Assembly: GCF_030268965.1 (NCBI RefSeq)
Contig: NZ_BSSE01000036.1
Coordinates: forward strand, 1 to 61,366
Length of the DNA: 61,366 nt
From: Microtetraspora sp. NBRC 16547
Lineage (GTDB): Bacteria; Actinomycetota; Actinomycetes; Streptosporangiales; Streptosporangiaceae
Direction: 5' to 3'
How positions within the stretch are numbered: the first letter of the stretch is position 1; every line of letters starts with the position of its first letter. Below are positions 52,732 to 61,242 of the stretch, one piece after another. The notes below the pieces were generated by a model, which did not search any database, had not been told where the DNA came from, and was given only the letters and a program-made list of their open reading frames with translations. A program made the position numbers and the translations under genes.

Positions 52732-54300
52732 TCACCCGCCCGGTTTTGTAGTACCGCTCAGCCGTAGCTGGAGCGCCAGGACCAGGCGGGTGTCCGGGTC
52801 GTCCAGGTCGATCAGCTCGCCGATCCGGCGCAGCCGGTAGCGCAGCGTGTTGGGGTGCAGGGAGAGCAGCTCCGCCGCCCTGGGCACGTCGTAGTGCGCG
52901 GCCAGCCAGACGCGCAGGCTGCGCACGTAATGGGTGCCGTGCCTGGCGTCGTGCTCGGCGATCGGCCGCAACGGCTCGCCGTACAGCGAGGGCCGGGCCC
53001 GCATCGAGGTGTCGACGTCCATCAGGAACAGCGCGGCCGACAGTTCCTCGTGGTGGCCGACCTCGGCGCGGGAGAAGGGCCCGCACAGCGCGCGCAGCGC
53101 CTCCTCGGCCTGGCGGGCGCTCGTGGGAGCCGACGCGACGGAGGGGACGGTACGGCCGATGCCCGCGCGCCACTGCCCGCCGAGCCGGTCGGCGACCCTG
53201 GCGAGGGTGTCGGCGGTGATCCTGCGCAGCAGCGGCGTCGCCGAGTCCACCGCGACGATCGCGTAGGCGCGGCCGTCGACCGCTCCGGCCGCCGCGCGCA
53301 TGCGGTAGGCGGCGAAGGCGGTGCGCAGCAGGTCACCGGTGTGGGTCGCGGCGAAGGCGTCGGCCGGGCAGGCGTGCGGGCCGACCGCCACCACGGTCAC
53401 CGGCTCGTCGGGGAGCAGGCCGAAGGAGGTGGCCAGCTCCCCGACCGGGCCGACGCCGCGCAGCAGCCGGCCCAGGCACTCGTCGCGGCGGCGGCGCGCC
53501 TCGTCGGCGGCCAGGTTGATCCTCGCCAGGTGGGGCGCGGCGGCGCGGGCCGCCTCCGCGAGCACGTCCGCGGCGTCGGGCGTGAGCGGCTCCTCCGCCT
53601 GGACCGCCCAGATCGTGCCGAGCGCCTCGCCGTGCGCGCGGATCGCGATGGCCAGCCGGGGATAGAACTCGCGCGGCTCGTAGCTCCACACCGCGTCCTC
53701 GGCGCGCAGCACCGCGGCGTACTCCTCGGCGTTGCTCGGGTGCTCGGGCACCCTGCGGCCCAGGATTCCCTCCCTGCGCAGGTCGTCGATCCGCTGTCCC
53801 TCGACCGTGGAGTAGGCGAGCACCCGCATGGCGAGGTCCTCGATCGCCACGGCCCCGCCCACCCTGATCGCCACCTGGTTGGCCAGGGTGAACAGGTCGG
53901 CGGCCCAGGCGTCGCTCAGGCTCTCGGCGGGAGCCACCACCGCGAGCAGGGCGTCGACGAGCGTGTACAGCTGCCCCCAGGACAGGTCGGGGGCGGCGGC
54001 CAGCAGCGCCGTGCCGGCGGCGTGGGCCGCCTCGGCCAGCGGATCCGGGTCGCAGGTGCCCGTCTTGACCACCACGACCGCCGCTCCCGCCTCGCCGGCG
54101 CGGGCCAGCACCTCGGCGGACGGCCGCCCGGTCACCAGCAGCACCGCGCCGTCGAGGCCCGTCACGGCCTCCTCGGGGTCGTAGATGACCGGCGTCCCGA
54201 CCAGCGGCTCCCTGCCGCGCGGCAGGGCGAGCGCCCGCACCACCTCGCCGCCCAGGCTGTCCAGCAGGACCCCGAGGGTGACCCGCCCGCGTGCGGTCAC
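52732..54300 (-). CDS. PucR-family transcriptional regulator
   Basis: A 522-residue regulator. The N-terminal PucR domain covers about 1-120 (VTLGVLLDSLGGEVVRALAL, 'VTGRPSAEVLARAGEAGAAV'), a central GGDEF/GAF-like region follows, and the C-terminal helix-turn-helix is 'VPRAAELLSLHPNTLRYRLR'. PucR proteins activate purine, amino-acid or similar catabolic genes. Translation starts at GTG inside the stop of the D-aminoacylase stub (GTGA), so it remains coupled to that shortened frame. It precedes the GNAT and racemase genes and most likely controls them. Confidence 0.88.
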   Translation of the reverse strand: MTARGRVTLGVLLDSLGGEVVRALALPRGREPLVGTPVIYDPEEAVTGLDGAVLLVTGRPSAEVLARAGEAGAAVVVVKTGTCDPDPLAEAAHAAGTALLAAAPDLSWGQLYTLVDALLAVVAPAESLSDAWAADLFTLANQVAIRVGGAVAIEDLAMRVLAYSTVEGQRIDDLRREGILGRRVPEHPSNAEEYAAVLRAEDAVWSYEPREFYPRLAIAIRAHGEALGTIWAVQAEEPLTPDAADVLAEAARAAAPHLARINLAADEARRRRDECLGRLLRGVGPVGELATSFGLLPDEPVTVVAVGPHACPADAFAATHTGDLLRTAFAAYRMRAAAGAVDGRAYAIVAVDSATPLLRRITADTLARVADRLGGQWRAGIGRTVPSVASAPTSARQAEEALRALCGPFSRAEVGHHEELSAALFLMDVDTSMRARPSLYGEPLRPIAEHDARHGTHYVRSLRVWLAAHYDVPRAAELLSLHPNTLRYRLRRIGELIDLDDPDTRLVLALQLRLSGTTKPGG

Positions 54301-54581
54301 GGGGTGTTGTGGCCGACCAGGACGGCCAGGTTGTTGCTCGGTCCCGCCGCCTGCGCGGTGTTGAGGGAATCGCCGAAGGTGGCGAACGCCTCCCCGGCCA
54401 GTTCGGCGGGCATGATGCCCGAGGTCTCGGGGTCGGCCGGGCCGCAGGAGAAGCCGCAGTTGCCGATGATCTCGGTGGTGACGCCCTGGTGGAGCTTGTA
54501 CGGCTGAGGCTCGCCGACCTCCCTGGCGGGAGTGCCGAACCCGTCGTGAACGGTTCCGTGGCTGAGCAGCAGGTCGTGCAT
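54297..54581 (-). pseudogene. N-acyl-D-amino-acid deacylase (D-aminoacylase), deleted remnant
   Basis: A 94-residue frame joins two pieces of D-aminoacylase. 'HDLLLSHGTVHDGFGTPARE' is the start of the enzyme; then, skipping the metal-binding HxH part, 'LHQGVTTEIIGNCGFSCGPA' and 'NLAVLVGHNTP' follow, after which the rest of the roughly 500-residue enzyme is missing. The internal gap and the truncation both abolish activity. The frame still ends in GTGA with the PucR start, so it may now serve mainly to deliver ribosomes to that gene. The intact ancestor would have released D-amino acids from N-acyl forms. Confidence 0.72.
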
Positions 54582-54678
54582 AGGACAAGACTTCCTTCCG
54601 GAACACTCCGGCCACTATGGACCAAAGTATGGAAATAGGGCGCAAAAAGTCGTTCTGCGGGATGACTGTCGGCGACCG

Positions 54679-56271
54679 TCAGCGCGGGATTCCCACCGGA
54701 CGAGTGCCGTCCGGTTGGCCGGTGAAGCGCATCCGGCGCAACCCGTCGCCGCTGAGAAGCAGGTCGCCGGAATCAGGGCGGAGGGTGAACGGCCCCGCCT
54801 GCCACGCTCCCGCGGGCGCGGGCTCGACGGGCAGCCGCAGCTCCGGCCCGACGCTCAGCTCGCCGTCCCGCACCGTGGCCAGCACGCCCAGCTCCTGGCT
54901 GAGGTAGACGCCGTCGGGCAGCGGCTCCGTACCCGGCGGGTCGCACGGCACGAAGGCGACCGGGCGCCGGGCCGCCGACGAGGTGCCGAGCAGCAGCCGG
55001 TCGCCCTCCACGGCCAGCCAGGCCCCCTCCGCGTCGCCCATGCCGTACCAGCGGCCGTCCTCGGCGGGGGCGAACTCCACGGGCGCGCCCCCCAGGACCA
55101 GCTCGATCCGGCCGTCCGGGCCCACACCCAGGGTGAGGGTGCCGTCGCCCGCCGGGTCGTGCCAATGGCCGGTGGGCGCCTGCCCTTGCTTCTGCCCGTG
55201 CTCCTGCCCCTGTTCCGGTGCCGCTCCGGTGCCCGGCCGGTCCGCGATCGGCGGCTCGCCCAGCAGGACGCGGGCCAGGCGCTCGCTCAGCGCGACCGGG
55301 TCGATCGCGGTCTGGTTGGACAGCACGGCGACGCCGAAGCCGGGATCGGGCAGGTAGAGCAGGTTGGACAGGTAGCCCTGCATGCCTCCCGCATGCCCGT
55401 ACGCGGGACGGCCCGCCACCTCGGTGTGGTAGATGCCGAAGGCGTACGGCAGGACGGTGCCGTCGGCCAGCACGGCCCGTTCGAGCAGCGCGTCGCGCAG
55501 ATCGGCGCCGAGCACCCGCCCGTCGGCCAGGAAGCCGAACCAGGGGGCCAAGTCGCTCACGCTGGTCGCCAGGCCGCCGTCGCCGACCGCGCTCTCCTGG
55601 GTGTCGGCCCGCCGGGGCTCGCCTTCGGCGTTGGCGTAGCCGTACGCCAACCGGGGCAGCGGCAGCGACACGTCGTCCCTGAACACGGTGTCGTCCATGC
55701 CGAGCGGGGAGAGGATCCACTCGCGGGCGAACTCGGCGAGCGACCGCCCGGTGACCTTGGCGACCACGACCGCGGCCAGGATGTAGCCGGTGTTGGAGTA
55801 GCTGAAGTCGGTACCCGGGGGGAAGGTCGTCGCGCGGAGGCCGGCGATGATCCTGAGCAGCCGCTCCTCGCTCATCTCGGCCAGCGGCACCCCGGTGAGC
55901 GCCTGGAGCGCGTACCACTCCGGCAGGCCGCCGGTGTGCTGCAGGCACTGCCGCAGGGTGACGGGGACGTCGAGGCTCAGCTCGGGCGCGTGCGCTCTGA
56001 CGTCGTCGTCCAGGCTCAGCGCGCGATCCCTCGCCAGCAGCAGGACGCACGCGGCGGTGAACTGCTTGCTGGCCGAGGCGATGTCGAAGCGCGTACGGGC
56101 GTCGATCGGGACGCCGAACTCCACGCAGGCCGCGCCCGCCGCGGTGGTGAGCAGCGCGGCGCCGTCGGCGTAGACCCCCACCGCGAGCCCGGGGTCACCC
56201 GGCTTGACCAGCGGGGAAATCTCGTGTTCTACCAGCTCAAGATCCATGATTTCAGTATCACGACGTGACAT
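54679..56271 (-). CDS. Beta-lactamase-fold serine hydrolase
   Basis: A 530-residue penicillin-binding-protein-like hydrolase of the class C beta-lactamase fold. Catalytic motifs: 'RFDIASASKQFTAACVLLL' with S-x-x-K, 'FSYSNTGYILAAVVV' with Y-x-N, and 'YGHAGGMQGYLSN' with H-x-G. The region after about residue 350 (a glutamine-rich linker APEQGQEHGQKQGQAPTG, then a beta domain) resembles the extra domains of D-aminopeptidase-type enzymes. No signal peptide is seen, so it is probably cytosolic. AAAGG before the ATG at 56271 supports the start. It may process N-terminal D-amino acids, in line with the racemase and D-aminoacylase context. Confidence 0.88.
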   Translation of the reverse strand: MSRRDTEIMDLELVEHEISPLVKPGDPGLAVGVYADGAALLTTAAGAACVEFGVPIDARTRFDIASASKQFTAACVLLLARDRALSLDDDVRAHAPELSLDVPVTLRQCLQHTGGLPEWYALQALTGVPLAEMSEERLLRIIAGLRATTFPPGTDFSYSNTGYILAAVVVAKVTGRSLAEFAREWILSPLGMDDTVFRDDVSLPLPRLAYGYANAEGEPRRADTQESAVGDGGLATSVSDLAPWFGFLADGRVLGADLRDALLERAVLADGTVLPYAFGIYHTEVAGRPAYGHAGGMQGYLSNLLYLPDPGFGVAVLSNQTAIDPVALSERLARVLLGEPPIADRPGTGAAPEQGQEHGQKQGQAPTGHWHDPAGDGTLTLGVGPDGRIELVLGGAPVEFAPAEDGRWYGMGDAEGAWLAVEGDRLLLGTSSAARRPVAFVPCDPPGTEPLPDGVYLSQELGVLATVRDGELSVGPELRLPVEPAPAGAWQAGPFTLRPDSGDLLLSGDGLRRMRFTGQPDGTRPVGIPR

Positions 56272-56633
56272 GGCGGACCTTTTGGCCGCCGATGCAAAGT
56301 TGGCGACCGCGTTTTGGCGTCCGCGACGATGGGCGCCCGGCAACCTTTGGCTCGCCACCACAAGCCCGGCGACAGGTGCCCGGTCTACGTTCGCGGCCGC
56401 TCAGCGACGTATACCGAGGTCAGGTTCCAGAAGACCGGCTGATTCCTGGTGCGGCCGGCGGGAACGGGCCACTGCCCGTCTCGGCCATGGCGATCTCGTC
56501 GTACGCGGCTTGCCTGCGGAAAGTAGTCTCATGTGTGCAAAAAGTCACCTCTGTCGGGTATGAGGGGGCTGGGCGGTGCTGTCGTCTTCGACGCCTGTCG
56601 GCTTGGAAGACGACACGTGAGGAAGAGGTGGCG
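56272..56633. other. Intergenic region, divergent promoters
   Basis: A 362-base gap between the divergent hydrolase and DyP genes. It must hold both promoters. No gene, clear inverted repeat or hairpin was seen. Confidence 0.4.
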
Positions 56634-57746
56634 ATGGCGGAGCCTGACCGTGGTGCTGACCTGGGCCCGGTCCCGCAGCAGGTGCTGAGTCCGCTGACGA
56701 GGGCGGCGATCTTCTTGGTGGTCACGGTCGACCCCGGTGGTGAGCCCGTCGTACGCAGTCTGTTGCCGGATCTGTCGGGGTTGCAGCGGGCCGTCGGCTT
56801 CCGGGTGCCGGAGGGCGGGCTGAACTGCGTCACCGCGATCGGTTCGCAGGCATGGGACCGGCTGATCGGCGGGACGCGCCCGGCGGAACTGCACCCCTTC
56901 CGCGAGCTGGCCGGCCCCGTCCACCGCGCCGTGTCCACGCCGGGCGACCTGCTGTTCCATATCCGGGCCCAGCGGATGGACCTGTGCTTCGGGCTGGCGT
57001 CGCAGATCATGGATCGGCTGCGCGGCGCGGTGACGGTCCGCGACGAGGTGCACGGATTCAAATTCTTCGACGTACGCGACCTGCTGGGGTTCGTGGACGG
57101 GACGGAGAACCCGGTCGGCCCGGCGGCGAGCGCCGCGGTCCTGATCGGCGACGAGGATCCGGACTTCGCCGGCGGGAGTTACGTGATCGTGCAGAAGTAC
57201 CTGCACGATCTGCGGGCCTGGAACGCCCTGCCGGTCGAGGCCCAGGAAAGGGTGATCGGCCGCACGAAGCTGTCCGACATCGAGCTGGACGACGCCGTCA
57301 AGCCAGCCGACTCGCATGTCGCGATGACCACGATCGTCGATCCCGATGGCACCGAGCGCCAGATCCTGCGGGACAACATGCCCTTCGGGGCCGTCGGTTC
57401 CGCCGAGTTCGGCACGTACTTCATCGGCTACGCCCGCACCCCGGCGGTCACCGAACGGATGCTGGAGCGGATGTTCCTGGGCGATCCGCCGGCGAGCCAC
57501 GACCGGATCCTGGACTTCTCCACCGCAGTGACCGGCACGCTGTTCTTCGTCCCCAGCGCCGACTTCCTCGACGACCTGCCCGATGTGCCCCGCGGCACAG
57601 CCGAGACCGCCAGGGAGACCGAGAGGGAGACGGAGGCCGAGAGCGATGCCGGGTCCGGGAGCGGGTCCGGGGCGACATCTGATGCCCGGACTCCGTCCGA
57701 GGGGTCCCTGGGGATCGGCGACCTGAAATGGAGCAGTGCCCGATGA
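56634..57746 (+). CDS. Dye-decolourising peroxidase with encapsulin-targeting tail
   Basis: A 370-residue haem peroxidase. The distal motif 'LLGFVDGTENPVGP' (G-x-x-D-G), the proximal haem histidine in 'AVKPADSHVAMTTIVD' and 'YFIGYARTPAVTERMLERMF' are all present. The end is a flexible E/S/G-rich linker followed by 'GSLGIGDLKWSSAR', which matches the cargo peptide by which DyP enzymes enter the encapsulin shell. The encapsulin gene starts inside this gene's stop. GAGGTGGCG precedes the ATG. The pair likely protects against oxidants, with the natural substrate of DyP unknown. Confidence 0.93.
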   Translation: MAEPDRGADLGPVPQQVLSPLTRAAIFLVVTVDPGGEPVVRSLLPDLSGLQRAVGFRVPEGGLNCVTAIGSQAWDRLIGGTRPAELHPFRELAGPVHRAVSTPGDLLFHIRAQRMDLCFGLASQIMDRLRGAVTVRDEVHGFKFFDVRDLLGFVDGTENPVGPAASAAVLIGDEDPDFAGGSYVIVQKYLHDLRAWNALPVEAQERVIGRTKLSDIELDDAVKPADSHVAMTTIVDPDGTERQILRDNMPFGAVGSAEFGTYFIGYARTPAVTERMLERMFLGDPPASHDRILDFSTAVTGTLFFVPSADFLDDLPDVPRGTAETARETERETEAESDAGSGSGSGATSDARTPSEGSLGIGDLKWSSAR

Positions 57747-58558
57747 ACAACCTGCACCGTGAACTGGCTCCGATCTCCGCCGCAGCGTGGGCCGACCTGG
57801 AGGACGAGGCACGGCGCACTTTCGAGCGCCACGTGGCCGGGCGCCGCGTCGTCGACGTTCCCGACCCGGGAGGTGTCCAGCTGTCGGCGGTCACCACCGG
57901 GCGCCTGGAGGCGATCGACCCTCCCGCCGAGGGCATCATCGCTCACGCGCGCCGCTCGCAGTCCCTCATCGAACTGCGCGTGCCGTTCAGCGTCGATCGG
58001 CGTCAGGTGGACGACGTCGAGCGCGGAGCGAGGGACGCGGACTGGCAGCCCGTCAAGGACGCCGCCCACCGGATCGCCTTCGCCGAAGACCGTGTGATCT
58101 TCGAAGGGTATGCCGCGGCCGGCGTCACCGGCATCCGCGACGGCTCGACCAATCCGGCGATCACCCTGCCGGCCGAGGTGCGCGACTACCCCGAGGCCGT
58201 CAGCCAGGCGGTGTCCGCGCTCCGACTGGCGGGCGTCGGCGGCCCGTACAGCCTGGTTTTCAGCGCCGACGCCTACACGGCCGTCGGCGAGGCCTCCGAC
58301 CATGGCTACCCGGTTCACGAGCACGTCGCCCGCCTGCTGGACGGCGGCATCATCTGGGCGCCCGCCATCGACGGGGCGTTCGTGCTGTCCACCCGAGGCG
58401 GCGACTTCGAACTGCGCATCGGTCAGGACGTGTCGATCGGCTACCTGTCCCACGACGCCACCAGCATCCGGCTGTACTTCCAGGAGACGATGACCTTCCT
58501 CGTGTACACCGGGGAAGCCGCGGTGACGCTCACGGCACCGCCCCGGACTGCCGGTTGA
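57743..58558 (+). CDS. Family 1 encapsulin shell protein
   Basis: A 271-residue shell protein of HK97 fold. 'NNLHRELAPISAAAWADLED' is the N-terminal arm that binds cargo peptide, 'HVAGRRVVDVPDPGGVQLSA' and 'VPFSVDRRQVDDVERGARDA' are P-domain features, and 'GQDVSIGYLSHDATSIRLYF' with 'QETMTFLVYTGEAAVTL' the family's close. Size fits a T=1, 60-subunit shell of about 24 nm. It overlaps the DyP stop (ATGA), so cargo and shell are made together. Confidence 0.95.
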   Translation: MNNLHRELAPISAAAWADLEDEARRTFERHVAGRRVVDVPDPGGVQLSAVTTGRLEAIDPPAEGIIAHARRSQSLIELRVPFSVDRRQVDDVERGARDADWQPVKDAAHRIAFAEDRVIFEGYAAAGVTGIRDGSTNPAITLPAEVRDYPEAVSQAVSALRLAGVGGPYSLVFSADAYTAVGEASDHGYPVHEHVARLLDGGIIWAPAIDGAFVLSTRGGDFELRIGQDVSIGYLSHDATSIRLYFQETMTFLVYTGEAAVTLTAPPRTAG

Positions 58559-58613
58559 CGCCGACCTGATCACCCTGCTCACCCGGCTTTCCGCCCGGCG
58601 CGCAGTCCGCGCG

Positions 58614-59159
58614 CTATTCGGCGGTCGAGGGGGAGGTCGCCCGCCGGTAGTCCTCCAGGACCTGCTTGCGCCGCTTGGCGGGAAGACGGTCGATGTAGAG
58701 GCGGCCCTCCAGGTGGTCGGTCTCGTGCTGCAGGCAGCGGGCCAGCAGCCCCGTGCCCTCGACCGTGATCGGGTTCCCCGCGGCGTCGAAGCCGTGCACC
58801 GTGGCGCGGTCGGGACGGGCGAGCGGGGCCCGCTGACCCGGAACCGACAGGCAGCCCTCGTCGCCGTCCTCCAGACGGCGCTCGCCGCTCCCAGGCGTGA
58901 CCAGGGTCGGGTTCACCACCACCCCTTTGCGGAACTCGTCGGTCTCGTCGGGGCAGTCGTAGACGAAGACGCTCAGGCCGACGCCGATCTGGTTGGCCGC
59001 CAGCCCGACGCCCTCGGCGGCGTACATGCTGGCGAACATGTCCTCGACGAGTGCCGCGAGCTCCTCGTCGAACCGGGTCACCGGCGCGCACGGGCGGTGC
59101 AGGACCGGGTCGCCCACATAGCGGATCGGTCGGACGTTACCCCGGCCGGAAGTTTCCAT
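58614..59159 (-). CDS. def: Peptide deformylase
   Basis: A 181-residue metalloenzyme that removes formyl groups from new proteins. The three motifs are '[18 protein letters not shown]', '[15 protein letters not shown]' (metal cysteine) and '[19 protein letters not shown]' (metal histidines). The C-terminus continues with a basic helix, as in actinobacterial deformylases. The upstream gene on the other strand is tsaD, with about 150 bases between them holding a large inverted repeat. Actinomycetes often carry more than one deformylase, so this may be an additional copy; the window does not tell. Confidence 0.95.
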   Translation of the reverse strand: METSGRGNVRPIRYVGDPVLHRPCAPVTRFDEELAALVEDMFASMYAAEGVGLAANQIGVGLSVFVYDCPDETDEFRKGVVVNPTLVTPGSGERRLEDGDEGCLSVPGQRAPLARPDRATVHGFDAAGNPITVEGTGLLARCLQHETDHLEGRLYIDRLPAKRRKQVLEDYRRATSPSTAE

Positions 59160-59271
59160 GGCTGCCTCTCTGGTTCATGGCTCCGCGGAGAAGTGGCGGA
59201 GAAGCCACCGTGAGGGTGGGTGGCGGTCCCGAGGAGCACCGCTCCGCCGACCCAGTCAATCGCCGTATATT

Positions 59272-59298
59272 CCTTGTTGCAAATTAGATGCAACAAGG
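59272..59298 (+). promoter_or_regulatory. Perfect hairpin enclosing the tsaD ribosome binding site
   Basis: CCTTGTTGCA (59272-59281) pairs with TGCAACAAGG (59289-59298), 10 perfect base pairs with a 7-base loop. The right arm includes AAGG of the AAGGAG that lies 7 bases before the tsaD ATG, so in the mRNA the Shine-Dalgarno would be sequestered. As DNA, it could instead be an operator for the divergent def and tsaD genes. Confidence 0.6.
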
Positions 59299-59306
59299 AG
59301 TGTGGG

Positions 59307-60317
59307 ATGACGGTCGTACTCGGCATCGAGACCTCCTGCGACGAGACCGGCGTGGGAATCGTGGCCGACGGCCGCCTGGCCGGTGAGGCCCTTGCCTCCA
59401 GCATGGCCCAGCACGCACGGTTCGGGGGAGTGGTGCCGGAGATCGCCGCCCGGGCCCACCTGGAAGCGCTCCTGCCGTGCGTGACCGAGGCGTTCGCCGC
59501 CGCCGGCCTCACACCGTCGGATGTGGACGCGGTCGCGGTGACCGCCGGACCCGGTCTGGCCACCGCGCTGCAGACCGGAGTCGCGGCGGCCAAAGCGTTC
59601 TCCCTCGCCTGGGACGTTCCGCTGTACGGCGTTCACCACCTGGCGGGCCACGTGGCCGCCGACACCCTGGAACACGGCCCGCTCCCGGAGCGCTGCGTCG
59701 CGTTGATCGTCTCCGGCGGGCACACCTCGCTCCTGCTCCTCGACGACCTGGCACGCGATCCCATCACCCACCTCGGCGACACCCGTGACGACGCGGCGGG
59801 GGAGGCCTTCGACAAGGTGGCCAGGCTGCTCGGCCTGCCGTACCCGGGAGGGCCGTCGGTGAGCCGGGCCGCGCTCGACGGCGACCCGCGTGCGATCGCC
59901 TTTCCCCGCGGCATGCCGGGCAGCCACGACTTCTCCTTCTCGGGCCTGAAGGCAGCGGTGGCCAGGCACGTCGAACGCGGTCCGGTCTCGGTGGCGGACG
60001 TGGCCGCCTCCTTCCAGGAGGCCGTGGTGGACGTGCTTACCGGCAAGGCGGTGGCGGCCTGCCGTGAGCACGGGATCGACACCCTCGTCATGGTCGGCGG
60101 AGTCGCCGCCAACCACCGGTTGCGAGAGCTGGCCGCCGAGCGCTGCGCGGCGACCGGCATCACGCTGCGCGTCCCGCCGCCCCGCCTGTGCACCGACAAC
60201 GGCGCGATGATCGCCGCCGTGGGCGGCCTGCTGCACGCGGCCGGAGCGCCCGCATCCCCGCTCGACCTGTCCGTCGATCCCTCGGCCCCGCTGGCGCGGG
60301 CGTCGATCGCCCGCTGA
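59307..60317 (+). CDS. tsaD: tRNA N6-threonylcarbamoyladenosine transferase TsaD
   Basis: A 336-residue Kae1/TsaD protein. '[16 protein letters not shown]' at the N-terminus, '[13 protein letters not shown]' (with H of the metal site), '[16 protein letters not shown]' (second histidine), '[13 protein letters not shown]', '[19 protein letters not shown]' and '[12 protein letters not shown]' are all intact. With TsaB and TsaE it transfers threonylcarbamate to adenosine 37 of tRNAs reading ANN codons. Usually it clusters with tsaB, tsaE and rimI; here it stands alone beside def. Its ribosome site lies in a perfect hairpin. A strong terminator follows. Confidence 0.95.
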   Translation: MTVVLGIETSCDETGVGIVADGRLAGEALASSMAQHARFGGVVPEIAARAHLEALLPCVTEAFAAAGLTPSDVDAVAVTAGPGLATALQTGVAAAKAFSLAWDVPLYGVHHLAGHVAADTLEHGPLPERCVALIVSGGHTSLLLLDDLARDPITHLGDTRDDAAGEAFDKVARLLGLPYPGGPSVSRAALDGDPRAIAFPRGMPGSHDFSFSGLKAAVARHVERGPVSVADVAASFQEAVVDVLTGKAVAACREHGIDTLVMVGGVAANHRLRELAAERCAATGITLRVPPPRLCTDNGAMIAAVGGLLHAAGAPASPLDLSVDPSAPLARASIAR

Positions 60318-60318
60318 A

Positions 60319-60358
60319 GAGTCCGCCCCACCCCGCGTCGGAGCCGGGTGGCGGACTC
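60319..60358 (+). terminator. Terminator of tsaD
   Basis: GAGTCCGCC (60319-60327) pairs with GGCGGACTC (60350-60358), extended by CCACCC/GGGT pairing with a small bulge, beginning one base after the stop codon. No U tract. Confidence 0.65.
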
Positions 60359-61242
60359 GACGACGCCCTCATACGGACGAACGTCGAGCTCCGGGCCGAG
60401 GACCGTGGCCAGGTCACTGTTTCTCGACGGTGTTCCGATCAGGGAAGGCTCTTTCATCAACGCTTCCCGGACGTCTTGTCCGCCGTAGCTGTGGGTCGTT
60501 GCGCTGCGGTGGGTGGTTGCTCCGGCGCGCCGTGATAGTTGCGTCCCGGTGATGCCGCTGTCGCGGCGTTCGCGGGCGCGGTTGTTGCTGGCACGGTCCT
60601 ACGCGCGCCTCCACAACCACCCACCTCCGCTCCGCTTCCCGCCGCCCTTGCCTCGGCTCTGCGCTCCTCCATATCGGGCGGCTTTACCGCCGTTCTCGCC
60701 TGCGGCCATCTCTGCCAGGGCCATCCGGTCACCCCGCCGCCGGCGGTCACGCCCATGGTCGGCGGTGTACTGGTCACGAACTCCGGCACGGACCATCTCC
60801 GGACGGACCTTCTCCGGACGGACCTTCTCCGGACGGACCTTCTCCGGCGCGGACCTTCTGCGGCACGGACCTTCTCTGGATGGACCTTCTCCGGCACGGA
60901 ACCCGCCGGTCGCCTCGGCGGGCACGGACCGGCCGCGGGCCTTGGCTGTGCTTTCTCGGCACATTGTGTGGCGCCCGGCTCGGAGGAGAGCGGAGCAGAC
61001 GGGAGCGAGGACCGGAGGTTCCGGCAGGCGCAGCGGCCCCCCAAGAAACCCGATTCGAGAAGCCGCCCCAACACGGTCGGCCCTCAAACCGCCGATTCGC
61101 CCGCTCTGCCCCGCACCCGCAGGATGCCGCGTCCAATAGTTATTGGCGCACGGAAACTGTGATTCCAGGTGAATGTTTTCCGGCGCTTTATCGGGGTCGT
61201 CTGGGAAGCGTTTTTGTCGGTGGGGGTTGTTAGCGTTCGGGT
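60359..61242. other. Long gene-poor region
   Basis: Nearly 900 bases without a supported gene. Several frames are open by virtue of GC content but none has family resemblance or conventional codon bias. The only structured item is the tandem repeat at 60781-60903. A few AT-rich bases just before 61243 mark the promoter of the next gene. Confidence 0.5.
60781..60903. repeat. 15-16 bp tandem repeat, eight units
   Basis: Units of the form CTCCGGACGGACCTT run from 60781: three are identical (60797-60841) and five more are 15 or 16 bases with small changes. The 16-base variants break the reading frame, so the array is unlikely to be selected as protein repeats. Each unit contains the near-palindrome TCCGGA. 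Confidence 0.75.

Noticed and set aside
60513-61162. Possible pentapeptide-repeat protein over the tandem array
   Set aside because: The array mixes 15- and 16-base units, which breaks any frame, and the flanks show no pentapeptide A-[D/N]-L-x-x pattern.
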